A stretch of DNA of 64,000 bases from Rhodococcus maanshanensis NBRC 100610 (GTDB lineage Bacteria > Actinomycetota > Actinomycetes > Mycobacteriales > Mycobacteriaceae). The first letter of the stretch is position 1; every line of letters starts with the position of its first letter. Shown here in pieces: positions 32,099 through 42,940 of the stretch. The stretch is from NCBI RefSeq assembly GCF_001894865.1, contig NZ_BCXA01000003.1, positions 1-64,000 of the forward strand. Reading direction: 5' to 3'. The notes beneath the pieces are model-generated. The model saw only the letters and a program-made list of their open reading frames with translations. It was not told where the DNA came from and made no database searches. Position numbers and translations under genes: made by a program.

Positions 32099-32141
32099 GC
32101 GAAGCCGCCACCGGACCGGATCGGTCTGGTGGCGGCTTCGC
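32099..32141 (-). terminator. Terminator after glcB
   Basis: A 19-bp stem (32099-32117 with 32123-32141, one wobble) and a 5-nt loop. Read on the minus strand it is followed by CGCTTTCACGG. It separates glcB from the VWA gene, so the two are not simply cotranscribed. Confidence 0.9.
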
Positions 32142-32155
32142 GGTGTCGCTGCGGG

Positions 32156-34339
32156 TCAGGCGTTGGCGGCCTTGTACTCCCGCCGACGGCGATGCAGGAT
32201 CGGCTCGGTGTAACCGCTCGGCTGCGACGCGCCCTCGAGGATCAACTCCTTGGCGGCCTGCCAGGCGATGTTGGTGTCGAAGTCCGGCGCCATCGGGACG
32301 TAGGTGGCGTCACCCTCGTTCTGACGGTCGACGACCGGGGCCATCCGCTCGAGGCTGGCCACGATGTCGGCCTCGGTGACGATGCCGTGCCGCAGCCAGT
32401 TCGCGAGCAGCTGGCTCGAGATGCGAAGGGTGGCACGGTCTTCCATGAGTGCGACGTCGTGGATGTCCGGCACCTTGGAGCAGCCGACGCCCGCGTCGAT
32501 CCAGCGGACCACGTAGCCGAGGATGGACTGGCAGTTGTTGTCCAGCTCCTCCTTCTTCTCCGCGTCCGACCAGTCGGTGCTCGGGGCGAGCGGAATGGTC
32601 AGGATGTCGTCCACGGTCGCCCGCGGCTTGCCCTTGAGCTGGTCCTGGACGGCGAACACGTCGACGCGGTGGTAGTGCGTCGCGTGCAGGGTGGCGCCGG
32701 TGGGCGAGGGGACCCACGCGGTGTTGGCGCCCGAGCGGGGGTGACCGATCTTCTGCTCGAGCATGTCAGCCATCAGATCGGTCATGGCCCACATGCCCTT
32801 ACCGATCTGCGCCTTGCCCTGCAGGCCCGCGGCCAGTCCGGTGTCGACGTTCCAGTCCTCGTAGGCGCCGATCCACTTCTGCTTCTTCATCTCGGCCTTG
32901 CGCACCATCGCGCCCGCCTCCATGGAGGTGTGGATCTCGTCGCCCGTGCGGTCGAGGAAGCCGGTGTTGATGAAGACCACGCGCTCGCTGGCCTCCTTGA
33001 TGCACGCGGACAGGTTGACCGTGGTGCGGCGCTCCTCGTCCATGATGCCGACCTTGAGCGTGTTCGCGGGCAGGCCGAGCACCTGCTCGACGCGACCGAA
33101 CAGCTCGGTGGTGAAGGCGACCTCTTCGGGACCGTGCTGCTTCGGCTTCACGATGTAGACCGAGCCGGTGCGGCTGTTGTTGCGCGGTCCGTTGGCCTCA
33201 CTGATGCTCAGGCCGTGGATCGCGCAGAGGCTGGTGATCAGCGCGTCGAGGATGCCCTCGGGGACCTCGTTGCCGTCGGCGTCGAGGATCGCGGGGTTGG
33301 TCATCAGGTGGCCGACGTTGCGCACGAACAGCAGCGAACGGCCGTGCAGGGTCAGCTCGCCGCCGTCGGCCGCGGTGTAGGTGCGGTCACCGTTGAGGGT
33401 GCGGGTGAAGGACTTGCCGCCCTTGCTGATCTCCTCGGCGAGGTCGCCGCGGTTCAGGCCCAGCCAGTTGCGGTAGCCGACGACCTTGTCGTCCGCATCC
33501 ACGGCCGCGACGGAGTCCTCGAAGTCCATGATCGTGGTGAGCGCGGACTCGAGGACGACGTCCTTGACCCCGGCCGCATCGGTCTGGCCGATGGGGGAGC
33601 TCGCGTCGATCTGGATCTCCGCGTGCAGTCCGTTGTTGCGCAGCAGGACCGAGGTGGGCGCGTCCTTCTCGCCGAGGTAGCCGACGAACTTCTCCGGCTG
33701 CGCGAGCGTGGTGACGGTGCCGTCGGTCAGCTCGACCTTGAGCTCGGCGCCATCGATCCAGTAGCGCTTGGAGTCGGCGTGGCTGCCCGCCGCGAGGGGC
33801 GCCGCGGTGTCGAGGAACTCACGGGCCCAGGCGATCACCTTGTCGCCGCGGACCTTGTTGTAGCCCTTGCCCTTTTCGGCGCCGTCCGCCTCGGAGATGG
33901 CGTCCGTGCCGTAGAGCGCGTCGTACAGCGAGCCCCAGCGGGCGTTCGAGGCGTTGAGCGCGAACCGGGCGTTGAGCACCGGCACCACGAGCTGCGGGCC
34001 CGCGGTCGTCGCGATCTCCGCGTCGACGTTCTCGGTCTCGATGCTGAACGGGGCCGGCGTCGGCAGCAGGTAGCCGATCTCCTGCAGGAACGCCTTGTAC
34101 TCCGCGGCGTCGAAGGCCGGGCCGGAGTGGTCTCGGTGCCAGGCGTCGATCTGCGCCTGCAGGTCGTCGCGCTTGGCCAGCAGCGCCTTGTTCTTCGGGG
34201 CGAGGTCCTCGATGACCTTGACGGCACCGGCCCAGAAAGCGTCGGCGTCTACGCCGGTGCCCGGGAGAGCCTCGGTGCCCACGAAATCGTGGAGAACCTT
34301 GGCGACCTGAAGACCACCGACCTGCACGCGCTCAGTCAT
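32156..34339 (-). CDS. glcB: Malate synthase G
   Basis: A 727-residue malate synthase G condensing glyoxylate with acetyl-CoA in the glyoxylate bypass. The sequence is collinear with mycobacterial GlcB, including [30 protein letters not shown] (catalytic and Mg-binding region), [20 protein letters not shown] and the C-terminal [14 protein letters not shown] start at ATG 34339 (MTERVQVGG) because the family begins there and GAGG lies 7 nt upstream; the in-frame GTG at 34351 is less likely. The 221 bp upstream (34340-34560) hold the promoter region and no gene; I see no certain -10/-35 pair in it. Confidence 0.96.
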   Translation of the reverse strand: MTERVQVGGLQVAKVLHDFVGTEALPGTGVDADAFWAGAVKVIEDLAPKNKALLAKRDDLQAQIDAWHRDHSGPAFDAAEYKAFLQEIGYLLPTPAPFSIETENVDAEIATTAGPQLVVPVLNARFALNASNARWGSLYDALYGTDAISEADGAEKGKGYNKVRGDKVIAWAREFLDTAAPLAAGSHADSKRYWIDGAELKVELTDGTVTTLAQPEKFVGYLGEKDAPTSVLLRNNGLHAEIQIDASSPIGQTDAAGVKDVVLESALTTIMDFEDSVAAVDADDKVVGYRNWLGLNRGDLAEEISKGGKSFTRTLNGDRTYTAADGGELTLHGRSLLFVRNVGHLMTNPAILDADGNEVPEGILDALITSLCAIHGLSISEANGPRNNSRTGSVYIVKPKQHGPEEVAFTTELFGRVEQVLGLPANTLKVGIMDEERRTTVNLSACIKEASERVVFINTGFLDRTGDEIHTSMEAGAMVRKAEMKKQKWIGAYEDWNVDTGLAAGLQGKAQIGKGMWAMTDLMADMLEQKIGHPRSGANTAWVPSPTGATLHATHYHRVDVFAVQDQLKGKPRATVDDILTIPLAPSTDWSDAEKKEELDNNCQSILGYVVRWIDAGVGCSKVPDIHDVALMEDRATLRISSQLLANWLRHGIVTEADIVASLERMAPVVDRQNEGDATYVPMAPDFDTNIAWQAAKELILEGASQPSGYTEPILHRRRREYKAANA

Positions 34340-34560
34340 GAAATGCCTCACTTCTCTGGGAATGCCTCATGTAGACACACTGATGTTACTCGGGGGTAAT
34401 CGTCTAGCTGTTTGTCCTGGTGGGCTAACAGTCCAACCGTACTGGTTGGGGGCGTATTCCAGGGGCGGCGCGGGCGGGCGTCACGCCGCGTCATCTGTGC
34501 TCGAATCCGCCTGCGAGGAAGTCCCGACCGGTACCGGCAGGTCCCGGTGGTGCTGTCCGG

Positions 34561-34728
34561 TCAGCCGAAGAGGCGGCTGAAGAATCCTGACTTTCCTGCC
34601 GGGGCAGACTTCTCCTCGCAGACGCAGCGTTCAGAGGCGGGGACCGCCTTCATGACATCTCCGACGTGTGCCCCGCAGCCTCCCCAGGTTGTCTTCTTGC
34701 AGGTCGAACAGTTGACGGGGTAACACAT
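34561..34728 (-). CDS. Cys-rich 55-residue protein, probably metal responsive
   Basis: A 55-residue protein with six Cys, arranged as Cys2, CSTC (a CxxC pair), GGC and CVC. The N-terminal MCYPVNCSTCKKTTWGGCG pattern belongs to a small family widespread in bacteria without a known reaction. ATG 34728 is placed by AGGAGGA just upstream. A perfect 6-bp-arm dyad of copper-repressor type and a TATATT -10 lie 35-50 bp before it. The next gene upstream on this strand encodes a multicopper oxidase. A role in binding or handling copper, like a metallothionein, is inferred from this context only. Confidence 0.65.
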   Translation of the reverse strand: MCYPVNCSTCKKTTWGGCGAHVGDVMKAVPASERCVCEEKSAPAGKSGFFSRLFG

Positions 34729-34762
34729 GGGTCCTCCTCGGGATGGATGCGGCACCTCTAAT

Positions 34763-34778
34763 ATACCCATAGGGGTAT
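34763..34778 (-). promoter_or_regulatory. CsoR-like operator and -10 before the Cys-rich gene
   Basis: ATACCC-ATAG-GGGTAT (plus-strand reading), a dyad with 6-bp arms and a 4-bp centre. It matches the TACCC-N4-GGGTA form bound by CsoR/RicR-type copper repressors. On the minus strand TATATT, a good -10, starts inside the right arm, so a bound repressor would block RNA polymerase. Confidence 0.65.
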
Positions 34779-34837
34779 CTGTCCCGGGGCTGCCGGCATG
34801 ACGGCGCGAGGTGAGCTCGCGATCGGGTTGCCGATGC

Positions 34838-36658
34838 CTACCCGCGCACCTGGATCTGCTGCATCATGTCGTGGTCCTGGTGTTCGAGGTTGTGACAGTG
34901 CCACGTGTACCCGCGGACCTCCTGGTGGCTGCCATGGTCACCCGCTGCGTCGTGCGGGACCGGGATCGGCGCGTCCGGGTCGAAGCCGAGGTCGTCGACC
35001 GAAGGCCAGTGCACGAGGAGGGTGAGCACCGCGTCGGACTCGACGAGGGTGGTGTCCTTCCAGCCCGCCTCCCAGGGTGCAGGCGCCGCGCGTTCCCCGA
35101 TGAGGAACGGCGACGGGTCCGGCGCCCAGCGGATGCCGTTCTCGAGCGGCGGGGGTGAGGCGGCCATGTAGCCGGCCGACCACAGCTTCTGCCTGCCGAG
35201 GATCCGGAAGCGGGCCAGGTGCAGGTGGACCGGATGCTCGAGCGGGAACACGTTGACGATGTGCCAGATCTCCGTCGTTCCGGCCCGGGCGACGTCGATG
35301 TCGCCGGTGAGGAACGGCAGATTGTTGATCGACCCCATCAACGGCAGCACGGCGGCCGTCCGGTTCAGGTCGAAGCGCCCGAGGAACGTCATGACCCGCG
35401 TGCGGACGACACCGTCGGTTGTGGCGGGGGCGATCGCCGGTGGGAGTCCCGGCCCGCCCCGCAGTCGCGCAGGCGCCCGGACCGGTTCGGCCGGAGCCTG
35501 ATCCGCGTCGAACCGCATGATCTCGGGCAGTGCGGGGACCGCGAGCGCGGCGTTGGCGAATGCGTTGAGGGCGGTGTTGACGAGCGTCACCGACTCGCCA
35601 GGCGCGAGCTCCGCGAAGTCCACCAGCAGGTCGGCGCGCTCCCCGGAGGTCATGACGATGTGGTCGGTGTCGACGGACTCGTCGAGCAGGCCCTGGTCTC
35701 CGCCGATCACCGTGAACCGCATCCCGTTCGAGAACGCGAACCGGTAGGTGCGTGAGTTCGAGCCCTGCAGCAGCCGCAGCCGATACAGCGTGCGCCGCAC
35801 CGGCATCCGTGGCCACGCGACTCCGTTGACGACGGCGACGTCCCCGAACTGGCCGCCCTGGCCGTAGCCGCTCGGCTGGTAGCGGGCCAGCCGCGGCTGC
35901 AGCGTTCCGTCTGCGTTGAAGGTACGGTCCTGCACCACGATCGGCACCTCGAACTCCCCGGCGGGCAGCCCGAGCGGATTGCCGGCGCGGCCGGTGTCGA
36001 ACTCGTCGCGCAGCAGATGGAACCCGGCGAGTCCGGCCTGCACGTTCAGGCGGGTGTTCGCCATCACATGGTCGTGGTACCAGAGAGTCGCGGCCTCTTG
36101 ACCGTTGGCGTAGTGGTTGGTCTGCACCCCGCCACGCCGCCACGCGATCAACGGATGCCCGTCCGAGTCGGGACGGCTCGGCGCACCGTGCAGGTGCACC
36201 GTCGTGCGCGGATTCGTCCGATCCTCCTCGGTGGCACCGTGCATTGTCAGGTCGACGGCGTCGGCGAGTGGATTGACGTCGATCGAATTGACGAACGACA
36301 CCGTTGTCGGCGCGCCGCGACGGGCCTCGAGAGTGGGGCCGAGGATGCCGGCGTGGTAGCCGAGGACCGTCGATGCCGGCAGATCGGGGTGGTACGTGTG
36401 GGTGTTGGACTGCGCGGTGAGCGTTCCCGACGCCGGGGCCGTCGGGAGGCGCGGCAGGTCGGTGACGAACCGTCGTAGCGGCGGCGACGACGAGAAGTTC
36501 AGCGGACTCGGGGCGGTCGGCGGCGGCAGATCCGGGATCGGGAGCGGCGGCGGTGGCACCGGCGCTCCCGGTTGGGCCGAGGCCGCCCGTGCTCCCAGCC
36601 AGCCGAGCGCGGCGACGGAGCCTGCCATACCGAAGAATCCACGTCGTGAGAGTTCCAT
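34838..36658 (-). CDS. Tat-exported multicopper oxidase (CotA/bilirubin-oxidase type)
   Basis: A 606-residue three-cupredoxin oxidase. A Tat signal begins MELSRRGFFG, with cleavage likely after ASA near residue 28, and a Pro-rich linker follows. The four copper motifs are visible: HLHG, WYHDH, HPVHLHLARF and HCHNLEHQDHDMM. The last contains the T1 Cys, two T1/T3 His and an axial Met. It oxidises phenolics, bilirubin-like substrates or Cu(I)/Mn(II) in the envelope. ATG 36658 is fixed by AAGGAG 7 nt upstream. Location next to a CsoR-like operator favours copper tolerance. The 113 bp before it hold no clear promoter. Confidence 0.9.
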   Translation of the reverse strand: MELSRRGFFGMAGSVAALGWLGARAASAQPGAPVPPPPLPIPDLPPPTAPSPLNFSSSPPLRRFVTDLPRLPTAPASGTLTAQSNTHTYHPDLPASTVLGYHAGILGPTLEARRGAPTTVSFVNSIDVNPLADAVDLTMHGATEEDRTNPRTTVHLHGAPSRPDSDGHPLIAWRRGGVQTNHYANGQEAATLWYHDHVMANTRLNVQAGLAGFHLLRDEFDTGRAGNPLGLPAGEFEVPIVVQDRTFNADGTLQPRLARYQPSGYGQGGQFGDVAVVNGVAWPRMPVRRTLYRLRLLQGSNSRTYRFAFSNGMRFTVIGGDQGLLDESVDTDHIVMTSGERADLLVDFAELAPGESVTLVNTALNAFANAALAVPALPEIMRFDADQAPAEPVRAPARLRGGPGLPPAIAPATTDGVVRTRVMTFLGRFDLNRTAAVLPLMGSINNLPFLTGDIDVARAGTTEIWHIVNVFPLEHPVHLHLARFRILGRQKLWSAGYMAASPPPLENGIRWAPDPSPFLIGERAAPAPWEAGWKDTTLVESDAVLTLLVHWPSVDDLGFDPDAPIPVPHDAAGDHGSHQEVRGYTWHCHNLEHQDHDMMQQIQVRG

Positions 36659-36771
36659 TGTCGAACTCCTTCGTTGCGTGATGCCCTCCTGGGATGCAAC
36701 TGGTGCGGACGCTACCGGAGGCGCGGACATGACACGCCGCTATTGATCACCACCGGATCGAGGGTGCGACC

Positions 36772-37386
36772 TCAGTTCTGCGTGGCCGGGCCGATGAAGA
36801 TCCCCTCGGCCTCGACGGTGACGCCGAGGTCGTCCGAGAGGGTGCCGACGACGATGGTCTTGCGTCCCTCGTTGCGGTCGATGCGGGCCTCGGCGCGCAG
36901 TGGTCCGAGCGGGGTGCCGCGGCGGTACCTCAGCGTGAGGGTGCCGGTGAACCGCGGCTCGATCGAACTGGCGGTGGTGCCGAGCAGGTGATCCATCACC
37001 AGCGCGCAGATGCCGCCGTGCACCAAACCGGGCGGGCCCTCGTAGGCGGCGCCGAGGGTGACCTCCGTCCAGTGCAGGCCGGCGTCGTCGGACTCGATGA
37101 CCAGCGGCGGAGCGATCGCGTTCCGCAGGCCGATCCCCGCATTGCCCCAGGCGATCGACTCGCCGTCGGCGGTGAATCGCATCCCGAACCCGCCGTCGAT
37201 CTGCCGGGCGCGCAGCTTCGCGGTTGCGGCGACGACCGTGGCCTCCACCTCGCGGATCACCGCCTCGTCGACCTCGGTGCGAATGGTGGCGTCGACGAGG
37301 TCGCGGACCGCAGCGGTGAGCGGGCCGTAGAGCGCCCGGCGCCGGTCGAGTTCCTCGGTGTCGATGTCTTCTCGGGTGAACTTCAC
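36772..37386 (-). CDS. Hotdog-fold thioesterase (PaaI/DUF4442-like)
   Basis: A 204-residue protein. The C-terminal half is a hotdog thioesterase domain with PPGLVHGGICALVMDHLLG, in which the Gly-Gly of the central helix and a downstream Asp form the active-site region. The N-terminal 90 residues are helical and basic. It probably hydrolyses an acyl-CoA. GTG 37386 (MKFTREDIDTEE) is chosen; an upstream in-frame extension crosses the divergent promoter region. It is a different gene from the Rv1847-type thioesterase near 62 kb. Confidence 0.82.
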   Translation of the reverse strand: MKFTREDIDTEELDRRRALYGPLTAAVRDLVDATIRTEVDEAVIREVEATVVAATAKLRARQIDGGFGMRFTADGESIAWGNAGIGLRNAIAPPLVIESDDAGLHWTEVTLGAAYEGPPGLVHGGICALVMDHLLGTTASSIEPRFTGTLTLRYRRGTPLGPLRAEARIDRNEGRKTIVVGTLSDDLGVTVEAEGIFIGPATQN

Positions 37387-37489
37387 GGTGTGATCCTGGC
37401 GCACTCGTCCGAGGGACGCGAGCGAATCAGGTCGCTCGACACTTTCGCGTTGCGCCCCACGGGGTCTCGACCTGTGAAACCATGGATCC

Positions 37490-37858
37490 GTGATCGAGAC
37501 CATGGAGAACCTGCCCGCAGGCACCCTGGGTTTCCGCGCGAGCGGCACGGTGACCGCGCAGGACTACAAGGACGTCCTCGACCCGGCCATCGACGCGAAG
37601 ATCGCCGAGCACGAGAAGGTCAACATCGTCTATGTGCTCGGCGACGACCTGAGCCGCTACACGGCGGGTGCGCTGTGGCAGGACGCCGAGCTCGAGACCC
37701 GTCCACGGCACAGCTGGGGTCGCATCGCGCTGGTCACCGATCACGAGTGGATCGACAAGGCGATTCACCTGATCAGTTTCCTGATCCCCTGCGAGGTGCG
37801 GTCCTTCGCGCTCGCCGAGGAGCAGGCCGCGATCGAGTGGGCCTCGCAGGGGGCGTGA
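37490..37858 (+). CDS. SpoIIAA-like/STAS-related protein
   Basis: A 122-residue protein of the SpoIIAA-like family: a four-strand, three-helix fold with VNIVYVLGDDLSRYTAGALW and WGRIALVTDHEWIDKAI segments. Members are found in cytosol and stress-related contexts, but no activity is established. GTG 37490 or ATG 37502 may be the start; neither has a clear ribosome-binding site. It is divergent to the thioesterase and convergent with the next gene. Confidence 0.75.
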   Translation: MIETMENLPAGTLGFRASGTVTAQDYKDVLDPAIDAKIAEHEKVNIVYVLGDDLSRYTAGALWQDAELETRPRHSWGRIALVTDHEWIDKAIHLISFLIPCEVRSFALAEEQAAIEWASQGA

Positions 37859-37870
37859 GCGCCGGGGGAG

Positions 37871-38761
37871 TCACCGGTTCAGCAGTGCCCGGCACTGGGC
37901 CAGCAACTCCGCGCGCAGCGGCGCCGCGCGCTCGGCGAGCGCCGACTGCTCTCGAACGTAGTCCGCTCGGCCCTGCGGAGTCTCGATGGTGACCGGCTCG
38001 TAGCCGAGCGCACTCAGGTCGTACGGGCTCGCCCGCATGTCGAGTTCTCGCGCGGCCATCGCCAGTTCGAAGCACCGCAGCAACAGGTCGGAGTCGACCA
38101 GCGGCGCCAACTTGTAGCTCCACTTGTAGAGATCCATGCCCGCGTGCAGGCAGCCCGGCTGTTCCCGCGCCGCCTGGTCCTCGCGCCGCAGCGCGGTCTC
38201 GTTGCGGCCCACCGCGTCCGGGGTGAAGAACCGGAACGCGTCGTAGTGCGTGCAGCGCAGGTTCATCGACTCCACCACCGCGTCGGTGCCGTCCGGCCCG
38301 AGCCGAAGCGGGGTGCCCGAATGCCGGACCGCTTCCTCGCCGCCGCGGTAAACCATCGCCCACTCGTGCAGGCCGAAGCAGCCGAGCTGTGCGGGCCGCG
38401 CGGCGGTGCCCGCGAGCAGGCGCTCGGTGAACTCGAGCATCGAGCGGCGTTGGGTCAGCAGCCGGGGGTCGGCCTCGGCGTCCTCGCCGCACCGGTGGTA
38501 ACCCGAGTAGTCCCAGTATTCGCGCGCCGCAGGCCCGGTCAGTCGCACGCCGAGGCCGGGATGCCAGCGTCGCAGCTGCGCGGGCCGCAGGCTGTAGTAG
38601 GTGAACAGGAAGTCGATCACCGGGTGCTTCTCGCCCCGCGTCTGCCGGGACAGGTGTGCCCCGATCAGCGTGTCCACCCGCTCCCTGTGCGCGTCGCGGC
38701 GGGCGGTCCACTCGTCCTGGGCGAGGGCGAGTGGACCGCTCGAGAGGTCCGGCTGTGTCAC
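37871..38761 (-). CDS. Conserved actinobacterial protein, often labelled 3-methyladenine DNA glycosylase
   Basis: A 296-residue soluble protein rich in Arg, Trp and Tyr. Recognisable parts are PVIDFLFTYYSLRPAQLRRW near the N-terminus and HAGMDLYKWSYKLAPLVDSDL in the second half. Actinobacterial homologues are commonly annotated as 3-methyladenine DNA glycosylase, but I see no helix-hairpin-helix or other glycosylase motif and regard that label as unproven. The GTG start overlaps the stop of the CNNM gene by 4 nt (GTGA), so it is the last gene of a coupled operon with the two CNNM proteins. Confidence 0.75.
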   Translation of the reverse strand: MTQPDLSSGPLALAQDEWTARRDAHRERVDTLIGAHLSRQTRGEKHPVIDFLFTYYSLRPAQLRRWHPGLGVRLTGPAAREYWDYSGYHRCGEDAEADPRLLTQRRSMLEFTERLLAGTAARPAQLGCFGLHEWAMVYRGGEEAVRHSGTPLRLGPDGTDAVVESMNLRCTHYDAFRFFTPDAVGRNETALRREDQAAREQPGCLHAGMDLYKWSYKLAPLVDSDLLLRCFELAMAARELDMRASPYDLSALGYEPVTIETPQGRADYVREQSALAERAAPLRAELLAQCRALLNR

Positions 38762-39846
38762 GGCGTCCGCTGTCCCGGCACCGCGTCGTCGATCCGGTGG
38801 GTGCCGTCGCGCACGGTACCGATGAACTCCTCCACCAGGTCCTCCAGTGCGACGATGCCGATCGTCTGCCCGGTCTCGTCGACCACCGACCCCAGGTGGC
38901 TGCTCGCGCGCCGCAGCGTCCCGAGCGCCTCGTCGAGCGTGGTCTGCACCCTCACCTGTGGCAGCGGTCGCACGTCCGAACGCGGGATCACCGTGTCCGG
39001 GCCCGCGTGGACGTCACCGACCTCGTCGAGGACGTCCTTGAGGTGCAGGTACCCGGCCAGCGTTCCGTCGGCCAGCCGCGCGGGATAGCGCGAGTACCCG
39101 GTCTCGATCACGGCCTCCTCGACGGCGCCGAGCGTGGTCCCGTTCGCGGTCAGCGGAACGCTGCGCACCTTGTCGAGCGGGATCAGCACGTCCGCGACGG
39201 TCCGGTCGGCGGTGTGCAGCGCCAGCGTCAGCCGTCGGTGCTCCTCCTCGTCGATCAGCCCCTCGGACCGGGACTCGCCGATCATCTCGGCGAGTTCCAG
39301 CGCCGACACCGTGGTGTCCAGCTCGTTCTTCGGCTGCACCCGCATCAGCCGCAGCGTCGCGTTCGCGCAGAGGTTGTAGAACGAGATGAGCGGGCGCACC
39401 AGTCGGATGAACGCCAGGTGTGCGGGAACCAGCAGCATCGCGCTGCGTTCCGGGCCTGCGATGGCGATGTTCTTCGGCACCATCTCGCCGAGGAGGATGT
39501 GCAGAACCACCACCAGCGAGAGCGCGACCGTGAACGCGATCGGATGCAGGAGCCCGGCGGGCACGCCGAGCGCGTCCAGCGGCATCTCGATCAGGTGCGC
39601 GATCGCGGGCTCGCCGACGCGGCCGAGCAGGATCGAGCAGATCGTGATGCCGAGCTGTGCGCCCGCAAGCATCAGCGAGAGGTTCTCGCCTGCCCGGATC
39701 ACCGTGCGGGCCCGCTTCTTGCCCTGAGCCTCCAGCGCCTCGAGCCGGTCGCGTCTGGCGGAGATCAGCGCGAATTCGGCGGCCACGAAGAACGCGTTGC
39801 CCGCCAGCAGGAGGACGGTCAGTGCGACCGCGAACAGGTCACTCAT
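38758..39846 (-). CDS. CNNM/CBS-domain membrane protein (Rv1841c-like)
   Basis: A 362-residue protein with an N-terminal DUF21 (CNNM) transmembrane domain of about four helices (1-135; [31 protein letters not shown]). A Bateman pair of CBS domains follows (about 205-340). It lacks the C-terminal CorC/HlyC domain found in its partner. CNNM/CorB proteins move Mg2+ or related cations. It overlaps the second CNNM gene by 8 nt. The pair corresponds to Rv1841c and Rv1842c, annotated as hemolysin-like. Confidence 0.88.
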   Translation of the reverse strand: MSDLFAVALTVLLLAGNAFFVAAEFALISARRDRLEALEAQGKKRARTVIRAGENLSLMLAGAQLGITICSILLGRVGEPAIAHLIEMPLDALGVPAGLLHPIAFTVALSLVVVLHILLGEMVPKNIAIAGPERSAMLLVPAHLAFIRLVRPLISFYNLCANATLRLMRVQPKNELDTTVSALELAEMIGESRSEGLIDEEEHRRLTLALHTADRTVADVLIPLDKVRSVPLTANGTTLGAVEEAVIETGYSRYPARLADGTLAGYLHLKDVLDEVGDVHAGPDTVIPRSDVRPLPQVRVQTTLDEALGTLRRASSHLGSVVDETGQTIGIVALEDLVEEFIGTVRDGTHRIDDAVPGQRTP

Positions 39847-41212
39847 CGCCGCGCTCCTTCGTCTCCGTCGAGTGGTCGGCCAGATCGGCGACCGGGGTGA
39901 GCACCACCCGGTCGATCCGGCGGCCGTCCATCGCCGCGACCCGGGCTATCCAGCCGCCCGCCGACCGGCCGTCGTCGTCCGGATGGGGGAGCGCCACCTG
40001 GTCGCCGACCTCCGGGATCCGGCCCAGGTGGGCGAGGACGAGGCCGCCGAGGGTGTCGTACTCGCCCTCGGGTGCCGAGTAACCGGTGGTCTGGGTGACC
40101 TCGTCGATCCGGAGCAGGCCGGAACAGATCCAGCTGTCGCCGCTGCGCTGCACCTCGATCTCGGGTTCGTCGTGCTCGTCGCGGACGTCGCCGACGATCT
40201 CCTCGATCAGGTCCTCCATGGTCACCATGCCCGCGGTGCCGCCGTACTCGTCGACCACGAGCGCGACCTGCATGCCGTCGGCGCGCACGCGCTCCATCAG
40301 CTCGTCGCCGTCGAGGCTCGACGGCACCACGGGGACCTTCTGCGCGAGCGTGATCAGGGGCGTGGTGGCGCGGCCCGCGGCAGGCACCGTGAACGCGTGC
40401 TTGATGTGCACGACGCCGACCGTGTCGTCCAGGTCGCCGTCGACGATCGGGAACCGCGAGAAGCCGGTCCTGGACGCGGCCTCGATCAGATCGGCGACGG
40501 TGTCCCGGAGTTCGAGGGTCTCGACCTTCACCCGCGGGGTCATCAGTTCCTCCGCGGTGAGCTCGCCGAACCTCAGTGAGCGATCGACGAGCAGCGCGGT
40601 CCCGGCGTCGAGTGCGCCGCGGCGTGCGCTGGTGCGCACCAGTGACCCCAGTTCCTGGGGGGAGCGTGCCGAGCGCAGTTCCTCTGCTGGTTCGATGCCG
40701 AGCCGTCGGACCACCCAGTTGGCGGATCCGTTGAGCCCGTTGATCGCCCACTTGAACACCGCCGAGAACCCGGCCTGCAGGCCCGCGGTGGCGCGTGCGG
40801 TCTGCAGCGGGCGGGCGATGGCCAGGTTCTTCGGCACCAGCTCGCCGAACACCATCGACAACGAGGTCGCCAGCACCAGGGCGAGCGTCAGCGAGATGCC
40901 GCTCGCAACGGATTCGCTGATGTTGACGGCGGTCAACAGCGGCGCGATCAGCTTGGCCAGCACCGGTTCCGCGAGATAGCCGGTGATCAGCGTGGTGATC
41001 GTGATACCGAGCTGGGCGCCGGAGAGCTGGAACGAGAGGGTGCGGTGTGCGTGCTGTACCTGGCGCGAGCGCCGGTCGCCGTCGCGCGCGTGGGCGTCGA
41101 CGGTGCTGCGCTCGAGCGCGGTGAGCGAGAATTCCGCGGCCACGAACAAGGCGGTGCCTGCGGTCAGAGCCGCGAACCCGATGAGGCTCAAGACGGTGAG
41201 TGCGATCTCCAT
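39839..41212 (-). CDS. CNNM/CBS/CorC_HlyC-domain membrane protein (Rv1842c-like)
   Basis: A 457-residue full-length CorB/CNNM-type protein. The DUF21 membrane domain (about 1-150, [29 protein letters not shown]) is followed by CBS domains (about 215-350, including [20 protein letters not shown]) and a C-terminal CorC_HlyC domain (about 370-445). It probably transports or senses Mg2+ at the cell membrane. ATG 41212 overlaps the stop of a 48-codon ORF by 1 nt (TGATG). Confidence 0.9.
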   Translation of the reverse strand: MEIALTVLSLIGFAALTAGTALFVAAEFSLTALERSTVDAHARDGDRRSRQVQHAHRTLSFQLSGAQLGITITTLITGYLAEPVLAKLIAPLLTAVNISESVASGISLTLALVLATSLSMVFGELVPKNLAIARPLQTARATAGLQAGFSAVFKWAINGLNGSANWVVRRLGIEPAEELRSARSPQELGSLVRTSARRGALDAGTALLVDRSLRFGELTAEELMTPRVKVETLELRDTVADLIEAASRTGFSRFPIVDGDLDDTVGVVHIKHAFTVPAAGRATTPLITLAQKVPVVPSSLDGDELMERVRADGMQVALVVDEYGGTAGMVTMEDLIEEIVGDVRDEHDEPEIEVQRSGDSWICSGLLRIDEVTQTTGYSAPEGEYDTLGGLVLAHLGRIPEVGDQVALPHPDDDGRSAGGWIARVAAMDGRRIDRVVLTPVADLADHSTETKERGDE

Positions 41213-41358
41213 CAGCTATCGCCGCCGAGCGTGGGTCCGAACAGTGGGGGGTGTGCGCCGGGTTTGTCGCCCGGCTCGGTAGAGGAGCCCTCCGTAGAGG
41301 TGCTCTCGCCGCCGGACTCGGTCGAGTCGGCGACGGTCGGTATGGGTGCCTCAGGCAC
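41212..41358 (-). CDS. 48-residue Ser/Thr/Gly-rich small ORF heading the CNNM operon
   Basis: Reading the minus strand from GTG 41358 gives 48 codons ending in TGA that overlaps the CNNM start by 1 nt. GGAAGG lies 6 nt upstream of the GTG, a convincing ribosome-binding site. The peptide is acidic and hydrophilic: [17 protein letters not shown], then Ser/Thr/Glu-rich, ending [13 protein letters not shown]. No signal peptide or Cys. The coupling suggests it is translated, perhaps to feed ribosomes to the CNNM gene. Function unknown. Confidence 0.55.
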   Translation of the reverse strand: MPEAPIPTVADSTESGGESTSTEGSSTEPGDKPGAHPPLFGPTLGGDS

Positions 41359-41417
41359 CTTGTTCCTTCCTTTTGTGCGCAGGCTTCCCTGCGCGTGGGC
41401 GCGTGCAGACCACGATT

Positions 41418-41447
41418 CTACCGGGCACGGGTGACCGTGCCCGGTAG
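41418..41447 (-). terminator. Terminator after guaB1
   Basis: A perfect 13-bp stem (41418-41430 with 41435-41447) with loop GTGA. On the minus strand it follows guaB1 and is followed by AATCG. It lies upstream of the small ORF and CNNM operon and isolates it. Confidence 0.85.
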
Positions 41448-41500
41448 TCGAGGTGGTGCGCCGGTGTGTCGGGACGGCTACCAGCCGGTGTGTCCGGCGG

Positions 41501-42940
<1,440 letters not shown>

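Noticed and set aside
31745-34399. 884-codon open frame on the plus strand
   Set aside because: It is antisense to glcB and the VWA gene, both fully supported; the long frame reflects high GC codon bias.
37871-38761. 3-methyladenine DNA glycosylase as a firm function
   Set aside because: The label is inherited in databases; no helix-hairpin-helix, Asp pocket or AAG-type motif can be seen.
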